DNA of 64,000 bases, from NCBI GenBank assembly GCA_035561075.1, contig DATMYF010000081.1, positions 1 to 64,000 on the forward strand, in the 5' to 3' direction. The DNA comes from JAMCRM01 sp035561075. Lineage in GTDB: Bacteria > Acidobacteriota > Terriglobia > Bryobacterales > Bryobacteraceae. The position numbers and the translations under genes were made by a program. Below are positions 36,919 through 46,209 of the stretch, piece by piece. Numbering within the stretch: position 1 is the first letter of the stretch; every line of letters begins with the position of its first letter. The notes beneath the pieces are model-generated. The model ran no database searches and was not told the origin of the DNA. It saw only the letters and a list, made by a program, of their open reading frames with translations.

Positions 36919-37599
36919 TCAATATTCTTTTCGCTGAAGCACCAGCACTGACGCGCAGACCAATACTGTTGCTGTCACTGCCGACGCCACTACCGGAGCC
37001 CACGGCATCGGCGCCGTCGCCGGATATGAGAACAAGCTCATGCCGCGGAGCGGGCTCAGCTGCGACACCAAATCGGACCGGGGCTGTAGCAGCCACACCA
37101 CCGTCAAACACAGCCAAGCGCCCATAAACTGCCACATTTCGTCAAGTACGCAGGCTAGGAATGCGGAAGCAGCATATACGGCCAGGGTGCAGACGATTGC
37201 CCGCGTTCCGTACTGGAGTACCTGCGCGATGCGTATTGCGCCCGGCATCCAATAGAGTGTAAGCCCCGCCATCATCACCACAAAAACGCAGGTCTCAATG
37301 GCTCCAAGTCCCGCCCTCACAAAAAACAGCCGCCGACGCGAAACCGGCAGAGATAAAGTGAACAGCATGGAGCGGTGAAAGCCCGACATTGCCCCATAGG
37401 TGGTTTGACTGTTGATGCCTGCGCCAGCCAGAAACAGCGCCGCAAAACAGTAAAGAAGGGCCGACCCCAGTTGAAGACTTCGCCATAGCCTCTCCGGCGG
37501 TACGCCCAGCAACGGACCTGGAAGAAATAGCAGGGCCATCGACCCGATCGTGAAAACGAAACGCCAGCGTGTTTCGAGCCAAGCTTTATACCAGAGCAT
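36919..37599 (-). CDS. ABC transporter permease (ABC-2 type, small)
   Basis: 226 residues with about six hydrophobic helices. N-terminal MLWYKAWLETRWRFV resembles ABC-2 permeases of lantibiotic- or antibiotic-export systems; SVSR-like LSLPVSRRRLFFVRAG in the second loop. Shorter than many ABC-2 permeases. Its ATG shares one base with the stop of the ATPase gene, so they form one transporter. Function unknown; the YtrA-type regulator context suggests export of or response to a cell-envelope-active compound (inference). Confidence 0.8.
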   Translation of the reverse strand: MLWYKAWLETRWRFVFTIGSMALLFLPGPLLGVPPERLWRSLQLGSALLYCFAALFLAGAGINSQTTYGAMSGFHRSMLFTLSLPVSRRRLFFVRAGLGAIETCVFVVMMAGLTLYWMPGAIRIAQVLQYGTRAIVCTLAVYAASAFLACVLDEMWQFMGAWLCLTVVWLLQPRSDLVSQLSPLRGMSLFSYPATAPMPWAPVVASAVTATVLVCASVLVLQRKEY

Positions 37600-38492
37600 T
37601 AGTCCCCCTTTACATGATCCAGAAACAACTCCTTGAGAGTTACCGGATGCACTTCCACTGATCGTGGCCCGAGTTGTCGCGTCCGGTCCACGACAGTATC
37701 GATATCCGCATGTGCCAGCAGCGATGCCGTTCGACCACGGCGGCGAACATGATCGACACCGGGGAAGTGCGCCAGTTCCTTCGGCGCCTCCCCATCGAAA
37801 ACCAACAGAATTCGTCGATATTGCGATTTCAGTTCATCAAGCACGCCATCTATAACAGCCTGACCGTCGTCGATCAGGCAAACGCGATCGCAGATCTGTT
37901 CGACTTCCGCCAGTTGGTGTGACGAAAAGAAAATCGTCGTGCCGTCGCTGGCTACCAAGTCAGCAAGTGCCTCCATGATCTCTTCCGTAACCGCCGGGTC
38001 GAGCCCGCTGGTCGGCTCGTCCATTATCAGCAACTCCGCACCGCGTGCCATCGCGAGCAGCAACATGAGTTGCGTACGCATTCCCTTCGACAACTTCGGT
38101 ACGGGTTTTTCCTGAGGCAACCGGAAGAGATGGAGATACTTTTTCTCCAGATCCCGCCGCCATGTGGGGAAAAATGGGCGCGTGAACCGGATCATCTGGC
38201 TCACGGTCATAAAGGGATAGAGCTCTTTGTCCTCGCTGACGAAGGCCGTGCGGCGCCTGGCCGCAATGGCAGCTTCTTCCGATGCCATCGGCTCGCCAAA
38301 TAGCCGGATATCTCCGGCATCCCGCCGAAGCATCCCCAGGAGAAGTTTCAGCGTCGTTGTCTTGCCGGCACCGTTGCGCCCCAGAAAGCCGCAAATGGAC
38401 CCGCGTGGCACCGCGAGATTGAGGCCCCGCACGGCCGGCTTGCTGCCGTAACTCATTGAAAGATCGCGAGTGGCGATGATAATGTCGCTCAA
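37599..38492 (-). CDS. ABC transporter ATP-binding protein
   Basis: 297 residues. Walker A GRNGAGKTTTLKLLLG (near 39-53), Q-loop in AFVSEDKELYPFMTV, signature LSKGMRTQLMLLLAMARG and Walker B LLIMDEPTSGLDP, H-loop FFSSHQ. C-terminal ~60 residues (about 220-297) form a regulatory-like extension common in ABC-2 drug-export ATPases. It overlaps the GntR gene by 4 bases (ATGA) and the permease by one base. Confidence 0.92.
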   Translation of the reverse strand: MSDIIIATRDLSMSYGSKPAVRGLNLAVPRGSICGFLGRNGAGKTTTLKLLLGMLRRDAGDIRLFGEPMASEEAAIAARRRTAFVSEDKELYPFMTVSQMIRFTRPFFPTWRRDLEKKYLHLFRLPQEKPVPKLSKGMRTQLMLLLAMARGAELLIMDEPTSGLDPAVTEEIMEALADLVASDGTTIFFSSHQLAEVEQICDRVCLIDDGQAVIDGVLDELKSQYRRILLVFDGEAPKELAHFPGVDHVRRRGRTASLLAHADIDTVVDRTRQLGPRSVEVHPVTLKELFLDHVKGD

Positions 38493-38896
38493 GTGCGCCT
38501 CCTTGCCGCGGTTGCGACGTCCAGTAGCCGCGAGACTTCGTTTTCAAAAACGCGGCGTAGTTCCGATTCCGATAAGCCGAGTGTTCGGCCCGTTTCGATC
38601 GCTTGGCGCAGGGCTTCAGCCGCTTTCTGAATCGCGGCGCTCTTCGTGGACGACGTCTTCGGTTCCGCCACATACGCTCCCGATCCGTGCCGGACGTCGA
38701 TAACGCCTTCGCGCTCCAATTCGCGGTATGCCTTCGCCACAGTATTGGGATTCATGGTCAATTCCTCGGCGATCTTTCTGATGGTGGGCAACTGCTCGCC
38801 TCCCCGGATTGCGCCCGTATCCACAGCGTGTTTAATCTGCTCCATCAGTTGCAGGTAAATCGGCACCCCGGAAGAGAAGTTGATCCGCAAATCCAT
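38489..38896 (-). CDS. GntR-family regulator, YtrA subfamily
   Basis: 135 residues. Winged helix-turn-helix at 10-75 (PIYLQLMEQIKHAVDTGAI, LPTIRKIAEELTMNPNTVAKAYRELEREGVI) followed by a short helical C-terminus instead of a full effector domain, which is typical of the YtrA subfamily controlling an adjacent ABC transporter. ATG 38896. It probably represses its own transporter operon through the palindrome upstream. Confidence 0.9.
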   Translation of the reverse strand: MDLRINFSSGVPIYLQLMEQIKHAVDTGAIRGGEQLPTIRKIAEELTMNPNTVAKAYRELEREGVIDVRHGSGAYVAEPKTSSTKSAAIQKAAEALRQAIETGRTLGLSESELRRVFENEVSRLLDVATAARRRT

Positions 38897-38903
38897 TTTA
38901 TGT

Positions 38904-38927
38904 GTCTACTTAACTAGTACACTAGAC
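38904..38927. promoter_or_regulatory. Candidate GntR/YtrA operator
   Basis: Nested inverted repeats upstream of the GntR ATG: CTAGT-AC-ACTAG at 38914-38925 and GTCTA (38904-38908) / TAGAC (38923-38927), in an A/T-rich stretch 8-31 bases before the start codon. The rest of the 38897-39115 interval holds no gene that I can support. Confidence 0.45.
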
Positions 38928-39115
38928 TCTCAAAAGAAATCAACAGATTTCTCGGCTTGGCGGGAAACGACTACTTGGGTCGGCTGATGCTGGCCATCTT
39001 CGGAAAGAAATTGGCCTGCTTTTTCGAGACTCTCAGGTACGACTGCCTGGGTCAGTTTTGGCAAGCAGCAGCGGGTCACGTCTTTTCAAATATGTGGGGT
39101 TGGAGCGGACGGCAT

Positions 39116-39153
39116 TAAAAATTGGGGCTCCCGGCATTGCGGCCGGGGGCCCC
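39116..39153 (-). terminator. Rho-independent terminator of the Oar-like receptor gene
   Basis: Stem 39124-39135 / 39142-39153 (12 pairs with one G-U), loop ATTGCG; on the minus strand it is followed by AATTTTT (39117-39123). Located 16 bases after the receptor stop codon. Confidence 0.75.
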
Positions 39154-39168
39154 GTCAAGTGGAGGGAG

Positions 39169-42100
39169 TTACCAGCTCACGCGCAACGTCAGTTGCAGGA
39201 CGCGCGGCGAGTTGGCCGAAGTGCGGGTGGTAATGACACCGGAAGTGTCCGGCATGGTGGTACCCGGCATGTTGAAGACGTTGAAGAAGTCCACGTTCAG
39301 CCGCAGGAAGGCGCGCTCCGTGAGCTTCACCGCCTTGAACGCCGAGGCATCCATGTTGAACAGCATGGGGCCGAGGAAGAACTGGTTTTGCAGCGGGTGC
39401 AACCCCGGGTTGTAGCCCACCTGTTGCAGCCGGCCGTCTTTGAGGGGCACCCAGACGGTGTTGGTCTCGTAGTACGGCCGGTTCGGGTCGGTGGCGCTGC
39501 CGCCGTCCTTCGGTACTGGAATCAGCGGTCCCTGGAACGCCTTGTAGCTCTCGGGAACGCCCATCACGCCGTTCGGCTTGCCATTGGCGTCATAGCTGTT
39601 AATGCGGTTCGCCGGAATATACCCGTTCCAGTAGAGCCAACCGTCGTAGCAGACGCCCGTGCGGCAGTCCTGTATGGGGAACTTCTCGCCGTACTTCTCC
39701 ACCGGGTTCATGGGACCCCAGTTGGAGGTCGGCAGCGACCAGTAACGGCTGATGAGCGAGCCGTTGCCGGCAACCTGCCAGCCGCCGATGATGGCATCGA
39801 GCAGCCGCCCGGAGCCGCGCCCCAGCAGTTTGCCTTTGCCCGCCGGAATGTCCACCAGGAAGTTCCAATTGAAGCGGTGTTTGGGGATCGAGCTGTCCCG
39901 GCGATAGTACAGTAGCCGATTGCGCGCGTTGTCGTCGGTTGGAACCAGGCCGGGCAGGTACAGGTTCGGTGTCAGGAGGGTATCGTCGCGCCAGCCGTCG
40001 CCCGCCACCCGCAGGTTGTTCCCCATCACATAGAACGCCTGGAAGGCGAACCCCTTTGAGTAGCGATGCTCGAACTCGACTTGGATGTTGTTGCTGTTTG
40101 ACCAGCCGGTCTTCTGGTACCGTTGCATCGTTCCATAGACCTGCTGGTCGTAGTTGCGTGTAGCCACGCTGGCATACTCGCCTGTGGGCAGCGGCACTCC
40201 CTGCGTTGTGTACCAGATATAAGAGTTTGGCCCTTGGTTGAACGAATACCATTGGGAGGTGCGGGCGCCGTGAGTTCCCACGTAGCCGATCTTGAGGCTG
40301 GTGTTCTGGAAGAGCTCGCGCTCGACCGTGAGGTTCCACTGGTGCGCACGCGCGGTTGGCTGCTCCGGATCGAGGAAGTACATCGATCCGCTGCCGCGGG
40401 TGATGCCGGTAACCTTGGTAACGTCCAGAGCGTTGGCGCTATTCACCCCCGCGACGATCGTGGGTACGGAGCGCAGCATGCCGTTCGGCAGCCCGTCCCC
40501 GCTCTGTTCGGCCAGGTTCGGGTTGTTCTGAATCGTACCGAGAAACGGCATCGAATTCGCACCATTGCCGGTGAAAAGCCGCAGCGATTCGGGGAAGGAA
40601 TAGATCGCGTATCCCCCGCGAATCACCGTGGGATGATCGACGGAACCGACCCTATAAGCGAAACCGGCGCGCGGGCCGAAATCCCACTTGTTTGAATACG
40701 TGAGGGCTTCGGGCATCCCGGCCTGCTCGGGTGTCTCGTACTTCACGCCCAAAGCGCTGTAGGCGTTCGCGATTGCCGGCAGCACGTTCCCCATTTTGGC
40801 CAGATCGTCGAGGCTGCGCGCCAGGACGATAGCCTTATTCTTCATATCGAAGCTTGCCAGGGTGTTGTTGCGCTCCTTCATCGGGGTGATGTATTCGTAG
40901 CGCAACCCGAGATTCAAGGTAAGGCGGGAATTGACTTTGAAGTTGTCCTGGAAATAGGCCGAGCGTTCGCCGGCCCGCACGTTCACCCAGGATCGATTGA
41001 ACCGCGCGCTGTAGAGCGCGTGTCCCAAGTATGTATTGGCCGCTACATGGCCGGTCAGGGGCGTGGCACCGTACGCAGAGCCGGTCGTCGGGTCGTAAAG
41101 CGATGTGGCCAGGCTGTTGAAGTTGACGACGCCCTGCTCCTCCTGCTGATCGTTTAGCGTGTCCAGCGACTCGTGGCGAAAACGGGCACCGAACATCATT
41201 TCATGGCGTCCGTAAATCTTGGTGAAGTTCTGGTCCACGTTGTAGATCCAGGCGTAGTTGAGGGTCGGGTTGATAGCCGCATCGAAGGACATCCCCGCGC
41301 CCGCCGTCGAGCTCATCGTGTAGGTGATACGCGGAAAACCGATGCCGTCGAACGGGTTCGACAGCCCCAGGCTGTTAGCAATGACTTCGCTCTTGGTGAA
41401 GGGCAATTGTCCGCGATAGTCGCGTGCGACCGAGAACAGCGTCTCACTGAAGAACGTGGGTGAGAAGGTGTGGGTCCAGTTAGCCACGCCGTTGTCGTTG
41501 TCGCCCTCATCGACGTACATGTTGGCCTTCCCGTCGAGCGTCGGGGGCGATCCCGACCCGTTCCAAGGATCGTTTGGCCGCCGCGCCGAAGAGGGGTTTC
41601 GGGAGTAGCGGAAGAATAACTGGTCGTTGTCCGTCACGCGATGATCCACGCGCGTGGTAAACGTGTACTGGTTGGTCTCGCTGGTGCCGATGCCGAACCA
41701 GTTCGGCCCCACCAGCGGATTGTCCGGGTGGGTAGGGAGCGGAGTAATGCTGTTCAGATACTTCGAAAGGGGGCTCTGGCGCGCGGGAGAGATCTGGTTG
41801 TTCAGGAACGGCTGCCGCGCCCACGTGGTCGAGTCGGTAGTCAGGGGGTCGTAAACAGTGATGCGGCGACCGATGCTATCGATCAGCCCGCTGAAATCCC
41901 CCTGCCGCATGGCCGCGGTGGGGACCGCGATGCTGCGCGTCGAGGCCTGGCGCAATTTATATCCTTCGTAGGCGGCGAAGACAAACGTCCGGTTCCTGCC
42001 GTCGTATAGTTTCGGTAGGAACACGGGGCCGCCGCCGGAGACGCCGTACTCGTTGCGTACCAGGTGCGGCGGCTTCACGTAATAGTCCTGCCGTGCTCGG

Positions 42101-42885
42101 GCCACCCCGAATCCGCTGTTGCGATGGGTTTCGAATACGGATCCGTGGAACTCATTGGTTCCCGCCCGCGTGGTCAGGATGACGCTGCCTGGGCGGTTCA
42201 TCTTGGCCGAGGAGTTGTTCGTCTCCGCGCGGAATTCCGCGATCGTATCGAGCCCCGGCGGGCGCGCTGGGGTCGACTGCCATTCGCGGTTCTCCAGAAT
42301 CGCGCCGTCCTGCAGCATCTCGGAGGCGTAGCGCAGTCCGTAGACGCGCGGCACGGAGCCGGATTCGAGGCCCGGCGTCGTCATATAAACCAGCGTCGTC
42401 ACGAAGCGGCCATTAACGGGCAACTGCTCGATGCGCTCACGCTCTACCACGCTGGCCAGCGTCGGACTGTTCGTGGTGATCAGCGGCGTGACGTCCCCCG
42501 CTACGGTCACTTCGGTGCTGGTCGCCCCCACTTTCAGCACCGGGTTCACCTCGGCGCTCTGGCCGACCTGCAACGTTAAGGTGCCTTGCCAGGCCTCCAT
42601 GCCGGCCGCCTTAACATCAATCCGGTATGGTCCGATCTGAACTGATGGGAATAAGTAATAGCCGACTTCGTTGGTGGTTGTGGTGAATTCGCGGTTCGTG
42701 GGCGTGTGGGTGGCAACCACGTTTGCCCCGGGGACGACCGCGCCCGTCAGGTCTTTGACGACCCCTTGCAGGTTCCCCGTGCCGGTTTGTGCGGCGGCCG
42801 GTGTGGCCCCTGCCAGCGCAACCCACAGCGCCAGCATCCCCACCATGGCCCGCCGGTTCCGGCGAGATGAGATTTTCTCGGTCAT
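39169..42885 (-). CDS. Oar-like TonB-dependent receptor with carboxypeptidase-regulatory domain
   Basis: 1238 residues. Signal peptide (ALWVALAGATPAAAQ), then a carboxypeptidase-regulatory-like Ig domain (GNLQGVVKDLTGAVVPGANV at about 38-57), a plug-like domain with SVVERERIEQLPVNGR and a large beta-barrel ending in LTLRVSW with the terminal aromatic residue. Such Oar/CarbReg receptors are hugely expanded in Bryobacterales and import large or unusual substrates through the outer membrane. ATG 42885 gives the signal peptide directly; AAAGGAG lies about 14 bases upstream. Isolated gene, terminated by its own hairpin and opposite to the lyase-like gene. Confidence 0.88.
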   Translation of the reverse strand: MTEKISSRRNRRAMVGMLALWVALAGATPAAAQTGTGNLQGVVKDLTGAVVPGANVVATHTPTNREFTTTTNEVGYYLFPSVQIGPYRIDVKAAGMEAWQGTLTLQVGQSAEVNPVLKVGATSTEVTVAGDVTPLITTNSPTLASVVERERIEQLPVNGRFVTTLVYMTTPGLESGSVPRVYGLRYASEMLQDGAILENREWQSTPARPPGLDTIAEFRAETNNSSAKMNRPGSVILTTRAGTNEFHGSVFETHRNSGFGVARARQDYYVKPPHLVRNEYGVSGGGPVFLPKLYDGRNRTFVFAAYEGYKLRQASTRSIAVPTAAMRQGDFSGLIDSIGRRITVYDPLTTDSTTWARQPFLNNQISPARQSPLSKYLNSITPLPTHPDNPLVGPNWFGIGTSETNQYTFTTRVDHRVTDNDQLFFRYSRNPSSARRPNDPWNGSGSPPTLDGKANMYVDEGDNDNGVANWTHTFSPTFFSETLFSVARDYRGQLPFTKSEVIANSLGLSNPFDGIGFPRITYTMSSTAGAGMSFDAAINPTLNYAWIYNVDQNFTKIYGRHEMMFGARFRHESLDTLNDQQEEQGVVNFNSLATSLYDPTTGSAYGATPLTGHVAANTYLGHALYSARFNRSWVNVRAGERSAYFQDNFKVNSRLTLNLGLRYEYITPMKERNNTLASFDMKNKAIVLARSLDDLAKMGNVLPAIANAYSALGVKYETPEQAGMPEALTYSNKWDFGPRAGFAYRVGSVDHPTVIRGGYAIYSFPESLRLFTGNGANSMPFLGTIQNNPNLAEQSGDGLPNGMLRSVPTIVAGVNSANALDVTKVTGITRGSGSMYFLDPEQPTARAHQWNLTVERELFQNTSLKIGYVGTHGARTSQWYSFNQGPNSYIWYTTQGVPLPTGEYASVATRNYDQQVYGTMQRYQKTGWSNSNNIQVEFEHRYSKGFAFQAFYVMGNNLRVAGDGWRDDTLLTPNLYLPGLVPTDDNARNRLLYYRRDSSIPKHRFNWNFLVDIPAGKGKLLGRGSGRLLDAIIGGWQVAGNGSLISRYWSLPTSNWGPMNPVEKYGEKFPIQDCRTGVCYDGWLYWNGYIPANRINSYDANGKPNGVMGVPESYKAFQGPLIPVPKDGGSATDPNRPYYETNTVWVPLKDGRLQQVGYNPGLHPLQNQFFLGPMLFNMDASAFKAVKLTERAFLRLNVDFFNVFNMPGTTMPDTSGVITTRTSANSPRVLQLTLRVSW

Positions 42886-43041
42886 GGATTTCGCAAGGCT
42901 CCTTTGCTCAATGCGCTTCTTTGCTCCCGCTCCGCGGCGTGAGACCCGGGATAGATAAGCCGATCTATGGTTTTTAATAGATGTGCTGGTTTTGCCGGCT
43001 CCCCGTAGACCCCCGTGAACGCGTAGCCAAGGCGCGGATTT

Positions 43042-43078
43042 AGTATACGCCGGGTTTGTCTGTGTGGGAAAGCGTTTC
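43042..43078 (-). promoter_or_regulatory. Promoter and candidate operator of the Oar-like receptor gene
   Basis: TATACT on the minus strand at 43047-43042, 157 bases before the ATG, with the odd palindrome GAAAGCGTTTC at 43068-43078 covering the -35 region. Its GAAA/TTTC arms resemble LacI-family operators, suggesting sugar-dependent control. The rest of 42886-43162 holds no gene. Confidence 0.3.
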
Positions 43079-43162
43079 AGTATGAGTTCACAAGATTTTC
43101 GGGTCTCAATTGGATGCTTTTCTGTGCTGGATCTTACATCTGCATGGCGCGCCCTGTTCCGA

Positions 43163-43168
43163 TACAAT
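43163..43168 (+). promoter_or_regulatory. -10-like box for the lyase-like gene
   Basis: TACAAT ending 7 bases before the ATG at 43176, no Shine-Dalgarno; probable leaderless start. Confidence 0.45.
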
Positions 43169-43175
43169 CGACCAC

Positions 43176-44825
43176 ATGATCCGGTTCTTCCCATTGCTGC
43201 TGGCCATGTCGTTGGCCGCCGCCGATCTCCCTTCCGGGTATCTGAAGCTGATGAACGACGGCGCATCCGAGGTGAAGCGGCGCTTGGCGGCGGAACCCGC
43301 GGCCACCCTCGAAACCCTGGAAGCCGTTCCCGGCTGGCGGCACTTTCCTTCCACGGTCCTGGTTGCGGCGGTGCTGTACCAGAAGCAGCACGACCGCGAT
43401 ATGCTGACCCTCGCCGAACGCATCGGCGATGTGATTCTGGATGCGGACAGCCGCGGAGTCTACGCCAAGCGCCTGGACCATCACCGCGACACCTACATGT
43501 GGCTGGATGCCTATCGGATTCTGGAGCGCGATCTGGATCCCGCCCGCCGCGACCGCTGGCGCAAGGCCCTGATGGAGCACATGGCGCCCCTGGCGGCCGA
43601 AGTCGCCCGGCGGCGGGACTACCCGTGGTACCAGTCGCCCTTTATCGGGACCTCGCCCAACCACTATGCCCTGTGGGCCTCCACCCTGTACCTCGGAGGC
43701 AAAGTCTTTGGGAACCCGGAATGGGAAAGCCTGGCCGGCAATGTGATGCACCGCCTGGCTGTGGAGCAAGCGCCGGACGGCTACTGGGGCGAGCACTCGA
43801 GCGCCGGTCCCACCACCAACTACGACTACCTCACTTCGGCCGGCGTGGCGCTCTACTACGAGCACAGTAAAGATCCCGACGCGCTTGCCGCTATACGCCG
43901 GTCGATCGACTTCCACAAGCACTTCATCTACCCGGACGGGCATGGCGTCGAGACGGTGGACGATCGCAACCGTCAGGGGGGCGTCTCGATGTGGGGTTCC
44001 TTCGGTTTCTCCCACAGCGCTGAGGGGCGCCGCTTGGCCGAGTTTCTGCTAAGTCGCTATCCGGCCGGACGCCTGTCCCCCGAATCGCTGGGCCGCATGG
44101 CCCAGAACGCGCTCTACTTTCACGAGGGCCCCACCGCCCCCATCCCGCTCGATAGGCCCGCGTTCCATTACCAGATGAGCGTCCCCGCTGGGATTCGCAA
44201 ATCCGGACCGTGGTTCGTCTGCCTGTCGGGCATCCTGGCCACCCAGACGCCCCGTAACCAGTACTTCCTCGACCGTCAATCGCACATCAGCATCTTTCAC
44301 GAGAAGGCCGGGTTGATCGTCACTGGCGCGCAGGCAAAGCGCCAGCCGGAACTCGCCACCTTTACGGAGAAGCTAAGCGATCAGGTTGCCCACATGCCCA
44401 TGAGCAGCAGGCTTCAGATGGGCGAATTCGAAGACTCCCTCGCCTTGGCGTACAACTCATTCTTCGCCGTGGTCCGGGGCACCATCGGGGATGCGGTGGA
44501 GTTGAAGACCGAGATCACCCCCAAAGGCCGCATAGCCGAAGCGGCGTTCAACCTGCAACTCCGGCTGTACCCGGGGGAGACGCTCGAAACCGGCTCCGGT
44601 AAGACCGTGACGCTCGGGGAGGAGGCGATCGACATCCCCACCGAAGGCTCCCTCCGGCACCACGGGTGGGTAATGAAGACGGACCCGGCGGCGCGCATCA
44701 AGTGGCCGGTTTACCCCTTCAACCCTTACGCCAATGGACCGGAGAAGGCGCTGGCGCAGGCGGTGGGGGTGCTCTCCGTGCCGGTGCGCGCGGGGACCAT
44801 CGCGTTGACGGTTTCGGTTCCGTAA
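43176..44825 (+). CDS. Secreted alpha/alpha-toroid protein, polysaccharide lyase-like
   Basis: 549 residues with a signal peptide (MIRFFPLLLAMSLAAA). The middle (about 60-330) has many Trp/Tyr-rich helices (HHRDTYMWLDAYRILER, YPWYQSPFIGTSPNHYALWAS, GYWGEHSSAGPTTNYDYLT), as in alpha/alpha-toroid lyases and heparinase II/III-like enzymes; a beta-rich C-terminal domain follows. Tyr and His residues in NYDYLT and DGHGVET could be catalytic, but family assignment is uncertain. A sulfatase gene starts 10 bases downstream, consistent with breakdown of a sulfated or uronate glycan (inference). Confidence 0.62.
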   Translation: MIRFFPLLLAMSLAAADLPSGYLKLMNDGASEVKRRLAAEPAATLETLEAVPGWRHFPSTVLVAAVLYQKQHDRDMLTLAERIGDVILDADSRGVYAKRLDHHRDTYMWLDAYRILERDLDPARRDRWRKALMEHMAPLAAEVARRRDYPWYQSPFIGTSPNHYALWASTLYLGGKVFGNPEWESLAGNVMHRLAVEQAPDGYWGEHSSAGPTTNYDYLTSAGVALYYEHSKDPDALAAIRRSIDFHKHFIYPDGHGVETVDDRNRQGGVSMWGSFGFSHSAEGRRLAEFLLSRYPAGRLSPESLGRMAQNALYFHEGPTAPIPLDRPAFHYQMSVPAGIRKSGPWFVCLSGILATQTPRNQYFLDRQSHISIFHEKAGLIVTGAQAKRQPELATFTEKLSDQVAHMPMSSRLQMGEFEDSLALAYNSFFAVVRGTIGDAVELKTEITPKGRIAEAAFNLQLRLYPGETLETGSGKTVTLGEEAIDIPTEGSLRHHGWVMKTDPAARIKWPVYPFNPYANGPEKALAQAVGVLSVPVRAGTIALTVSVP

Positions 44826-44835
44826 AGGTTTGGTC

Positions 44836-46209
44836 GTGACTACAAACCGCAGAGATTTCCTAAAAACGGCACTCGCGGCTCCCGCGGCACTGAAAGCCGC
44901 CGCGCGGAGGCCTCCAAATTTTGTGATCGTCTTCCTGGACGATGCCGGATACTCCGACTTCCGGCCGTTCGGCAAGCCTCCCTACCCGACACCCAACGTG
45001 GAGAGCTTCGCGCGCCAGGGCTGCACGTTCCACAACTTCTATGTACCCCAGGCCGTCTGCTCGGCCTCGCGTTCCGCGCTGCTAACGGGATGCTATCCCG
45101 GCCGGACCAAAATTTTCGGCGCACTCGGCCCGGGAGCGCGGGGCCTCGACCCGAGCTTCGCCACGATGGGGGAGGTTTTCCGTGCCGGCGGATACCGCAC
45201 AGGCGTCTTCGGCAAGTGGCACATCGGGGACCACCCGGATACCCGTCCCCATGCCCGCGGATTCGATGAATCCTGCGGGCTCATGTACTCCAACGACATG
45301 TGGGAGCACCATCCGGAGAGGCCGGAAGTGTATAGCCGCTATCCCCTCCAGTTCTGGGAAAACGGCAAGGTGAAGATCGAGCGCGTAGGCAAAGAGCACC
45401 AGGCCATGCTCACCACCTGGTACACCGAACACGCGGTGGATTTCGTCGCCCGGAACAAGGCCAAGCCGTTCCTGCTATACGTCCCGCACTCCATGCCACA
45501 TGTGCCGCTGTTCTGCAGCGACCGATTCCGGGGCAAATCCGGCGCGGGTCTCTATGGCGACGTGATGATGGAGATCGACTGGTCCGTCGGGGAGATCTTG
45601 AAAGCTCTCAGGACCGCGGGCGTGGAGGACAACACCATGGTGGTCTTCACCTCGGACAACGGGCCGTGGATCTCGTACGGGAACCACGCCGGCAAGACAC
45701 CGTACCGCGAGGCGAAGGGCACCGGCTTCGACGGCGGCACCCGCAGCCCCTGCATCATGCGCTACCCGGGGTATATTCCGGCGGGTTCGGTCTCGAAGAA
45801 GGCGCTCTGCTCCGTGGACCTGCTCCCCACTTTCGCGCATCTGGGTGGTGCGGCCCTGCCCAGGAACCCGATCGACGGGAAGAACCTCTGGGACCTCATC
45901 TCCGGGCAACCCGGCGCGGTGAACCCGCACGAGTTCTATCCCTTCTGCACCAATCGCACCTTCGAGGGTGTGATCAGCGGGGACGGCCGGTGGAAACTGC
46001 ACCTACCGCACGAATACCGGACCCTCGGACAGGCAGGCCACGACGGAATGGCCGGGAAGTATCGGCAGGAGGGCATTGCGCTATCCCTCTTCGATATGGA
46101 GAAGGACCCGTACGAGACCGCCAATGTGATCGACCGGTTCCCGGACATTGCCGCCAGGCTCAAGGCGTACGCCGAGCGGCACCGGCGGGAGTTCTACGAG
46201 CAGCCTTAG
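44836..46209 (+). CDS. Tat-exported type I sulfatase
   Basis: 457 residues. Starts with a twin-arginine signal (TNRRDFLKTALAAPAAL). The alkaline-phosphatase fold carries the metal Asp pair LDDAGYSD (near 34), the sulfatase signature CSASRSALLTG with Cys75, the residue converted to formylglycine, then GKWHIGDHPDTRP and FTSDNGPW (metal Asp/Asn). GTG 44836 is preceded by AAAGG; TTG 44830 is an alternative. A formylglycine-generating enzyme is needed but not in the window. The stop codon overlaps that of the convergent VWFA gene. Confidence 0.9.
   Translation: MTTNRRDFLKTALAAPAALKAAARRPPNFVIVFLDDAGYSDFRPFGKPPYPTPNVESFARQGCTFHNFYVPQAVCSASRSALLTGCYPGRTKIFGALGPGARGLDPSFATMGEVFRAGGYRTGVFGKWHIGDHPDTRPHARGFDESCGLMYSNDMWEHHPERPEVYSRYPLQFWENGKVKIERVGKEHQAMLTTWYTEHAVDFVARNKAKPFLLYVPHSMPHVPLFCSDRFRGKSGAGLYGDVMMEIDWSVGEILKALRTAGVEDNTMVVFTSDNGPWISYGNHAGKTPYREAKGTGFDGGTRSPCIMRYPGYIPAGSVSKKALCSVDLLPTFAHLGGAALPRNPIDGKNLWDLISGQPGAVNPHEFYPFCTNRTFEGVISGDGRWKLHLPHEYRTLGQAGHDGMAGKYRQEGIALSLFDMEKDPYETANVIDRFPDIAARLKAYAERHRREFYEQP

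Noticed and set aside
38987..39118. 43-codon plus-strand open frame (MLAIFGKKLACFFETLRYDC...) between the GntR gene and the receptor terminator
   Set aside because: Open upstream without a start or ribosome binding site, runs into the terminator hairpin, unusual composition (many Cys/Trp/Phe) and no recognisable family; treated as chance or untraceable remnant.
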